The notes beneath the pieces were generated by a model. That model worked only from the letters and a program-made list of their open reading frames with translations. It had not been told where the DNA came from and made no database searches. From Promethearchaeia archaeon (GTDB taxonomy: Archaea; Asgardarchaeota; Lokiarchaeia; Sigyniarchaeales; SOKP01), in assembly GCA_029856295.1 (NCBI GenBank), contig JAHQWS010000124.1:1-7139 (forward strand): DNA of 7,139 nt. Direction: 5' to 3'. Shown here piece after piece: positions 6,582-7,139 of this stretch. Positions within the stretch are counted from its first letter, which is position 1; each line of letters begins with the position of its first letter. The position numbers were made by a program, and so were the translations under genes.

Positions 6582-6875
6582 ATGAGCGAAAATAGGAAAC
6601 CTGATAAATTAAATGTAGAAATTTATGTTCCTATGGATGCATGTGCATGCGAATGGTCTCAGTTCATGGATTTAATGTTTACAGCGATTACACCGTTTAT
6701 TCAATTAATCAAACATGAGACTAAAAATTTAAATTCTGAAGACGCTCAAAGACTCAACCTTCGGAGTAAATGTGTAATAGTTGACGGGAAAAAAAAATAC
6801 ACGACCTCTTATGCGTTAAAGAAAGATTTACCTAATTTATTAAAAAAAAAAGGCATAATAATAACTACAATTTAA
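6582..6875 (+). CDS. small thioredoxin-like-fold protein with CXC motif, arsenic-operon associated
   Basis: A 97-residue cytosolic protein of no named family that I can assign. The pattern fits a thioredoxin-like fold: strand NVEIYVP (11-17), cysteine turn DACACEW (19-25) with C21 and C23, helix to ~40, strand QLIKHETK (41-48), helix SEDAQRL (52-58), strand CVIVDGKKKYT (64-74), then a closing helix DLPNLLKKK (82-90). C64 falls near where thioredoxins carry the cis-proline that faces the active-site cysteines, so C21, C23 and C64 could be close together. A CXC rather than CXXC motif argues for metalloid or metal handling, or an unusual reductant, rather than ordinary disulfide exchange; this is inference. 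It starts 5 bases after arsM. AAGGAA overlaps the arsM stop and lies very close to the ATG, so translation may be coupled. Confidence 0.8.
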   Translation: MSENRKPDKLNVEIYVPMDACACEWSQFMDLMFTAITPFIQLIKHETKNLNSEDAQRLNLRSKCVIVDGKKKYTTSYALKKDLPNLLKKKGIIITTI

Positions 6876-6882
6876 ATTATAA

Positions 6883-7139
6883 ATGCAGGGGGTAATTATA
6901 ATAAAAAAGATTAATTTTGATATAAGCTTACCAATTAAAGGGTTTCAAAAAGGCAAGAAGTATACTGTTGAAGTAAAAGACAACGCTACATTTTTGGAAT
7001 GTCTAGCGATGGTTGATAAACAAGAACTTGAAGATCCAAAATCAATTTTTCCTATAAACGAGGGATATATCCATAATTATTTACAGTTATTAGTCAACCT
7101 TGAAGAAAACTATATCTATGATGACGTAGGGGTATATGC
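6883..7139 (+). CDS. unrecognised small protein, N-terminal part (cut by window edge)
   Basis: An open frame of 85 codons runs from the ATG at 6883 to the window end without a stop, 7 bases after the CXC gene, so it is probably the fourth gene of the arsenic operon. Visible parts are strand-like KINFDISLP, strand KYTVEVKD then helix ATFLECLAMVDK, a loop, and IHNYLQLLVNLEENYIYDD. This strand-helix-strand order is loosely like a beta-grasp (MoaD/ThiS/ubiquitin-like) domain, but the C-terminal end that would decide this is missing. The start is uncertain: GGGGGT (6888-6893) looks like a Shine-Dalgarno placed 8 bases before an in-frame ATA at 6901 followed by AAA AAG, whereas nothing precedes the ATG at 6883. 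Confidence 0.6.
   Translation, partial: MQGVIIIKKINFDISLPIKGFQKGKKYTVEVKDNATFLECLAMVDKQELEDPKSIFPINEGYIHNYLQLLVNLEENYIYDDVGVY
6888..6893 (+). promoter_or_regulatory. Shine-Dalgarno-like site inside the formal start of the last gene
   Basis: GGGGGT matches the core of the archaeal ribosome site better than anything upstream of the ATG at 6883. If used, initiation would be at the ATA at 6901 or another non-AUG codon, dropping the first six residues. Confidence 0.35.

Noticed and set aside
1..7139. CRISPR array, insertion sequence, tRNA or rRNA genes
   Set aside because: No regularly spaced repeats, no transposase frame or terminal inverted repeats, and no recognisable structural RNA sequence were seen.

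Overview
The window is AT-rich DNA with mostly short intergenic gaps. Its Shine-Dalgarno-like sites resemble the archaeal AGGTGAT consensus (GAGGTGA, AAGGT, GTGAT), and TATA-like boxes lie upstream of the gene blocks. It most likely comes from an archaeon. The Lys/Asn/Ile-rich proteins, the archaeal-looking chromosomal SMC and the ArsM/ACR3 set would fit an uncultured AT-rich lineage such as an Asgard archaeon, but that assignment is an inference. There are no rRNA or tRNA genes to test it.

Left part (1-3785, minus strand): a two-gene unit. The first gene (3785-2520) encodes a 421-residue protein that appears to be a degenerate AAA+ ATPase. The AAA+ layout is recognisable, but the Walker A lysine and the Walker B Asp-Glu pair are gone. 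After 19 bases comes an SMC-family ATPase (start at 2500) whose ATPase head half, first coiled coil, hinge and start of the return coiled coil fill the window to base 1. Its last third lies outside.

Middle (3786-4591): a 238-base gap with the probable promoter of the SMC unit, then an ArsR-family repressor on the minus strand. A 166-base divergent control region follows. It holds two near-identical 20-bp, partly palindromic boxes, one beside each outward-facing TATA-like element.

Right part (4592-7139, plus strand): a tightly packed arsenic operon. It contains an ACR3-type arsenite efflux permease, an ArsM arsenite S-adenosylmethionine methyltransferase with a duplicated cysteine repeat at its N-terminus, a 97-residue thioredoxin-like-fold protein with a CXC motif plus a third cysteine, and the start of a fourth gene running off the window. 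Gaps are 20, 5 and 7 bases, so co-transcription is likely.

How they work together: ArsR would leave the divergent boxes when its cysteines bind As(III), turning on export (ACR3) and methylation (ArsM). The CXC protein may carry metalloid or supply reducing power. The SMC/pseudo-AAA+ pair is an apparently separate chromosome-structure or repair unit. It is the least familiar combination here.
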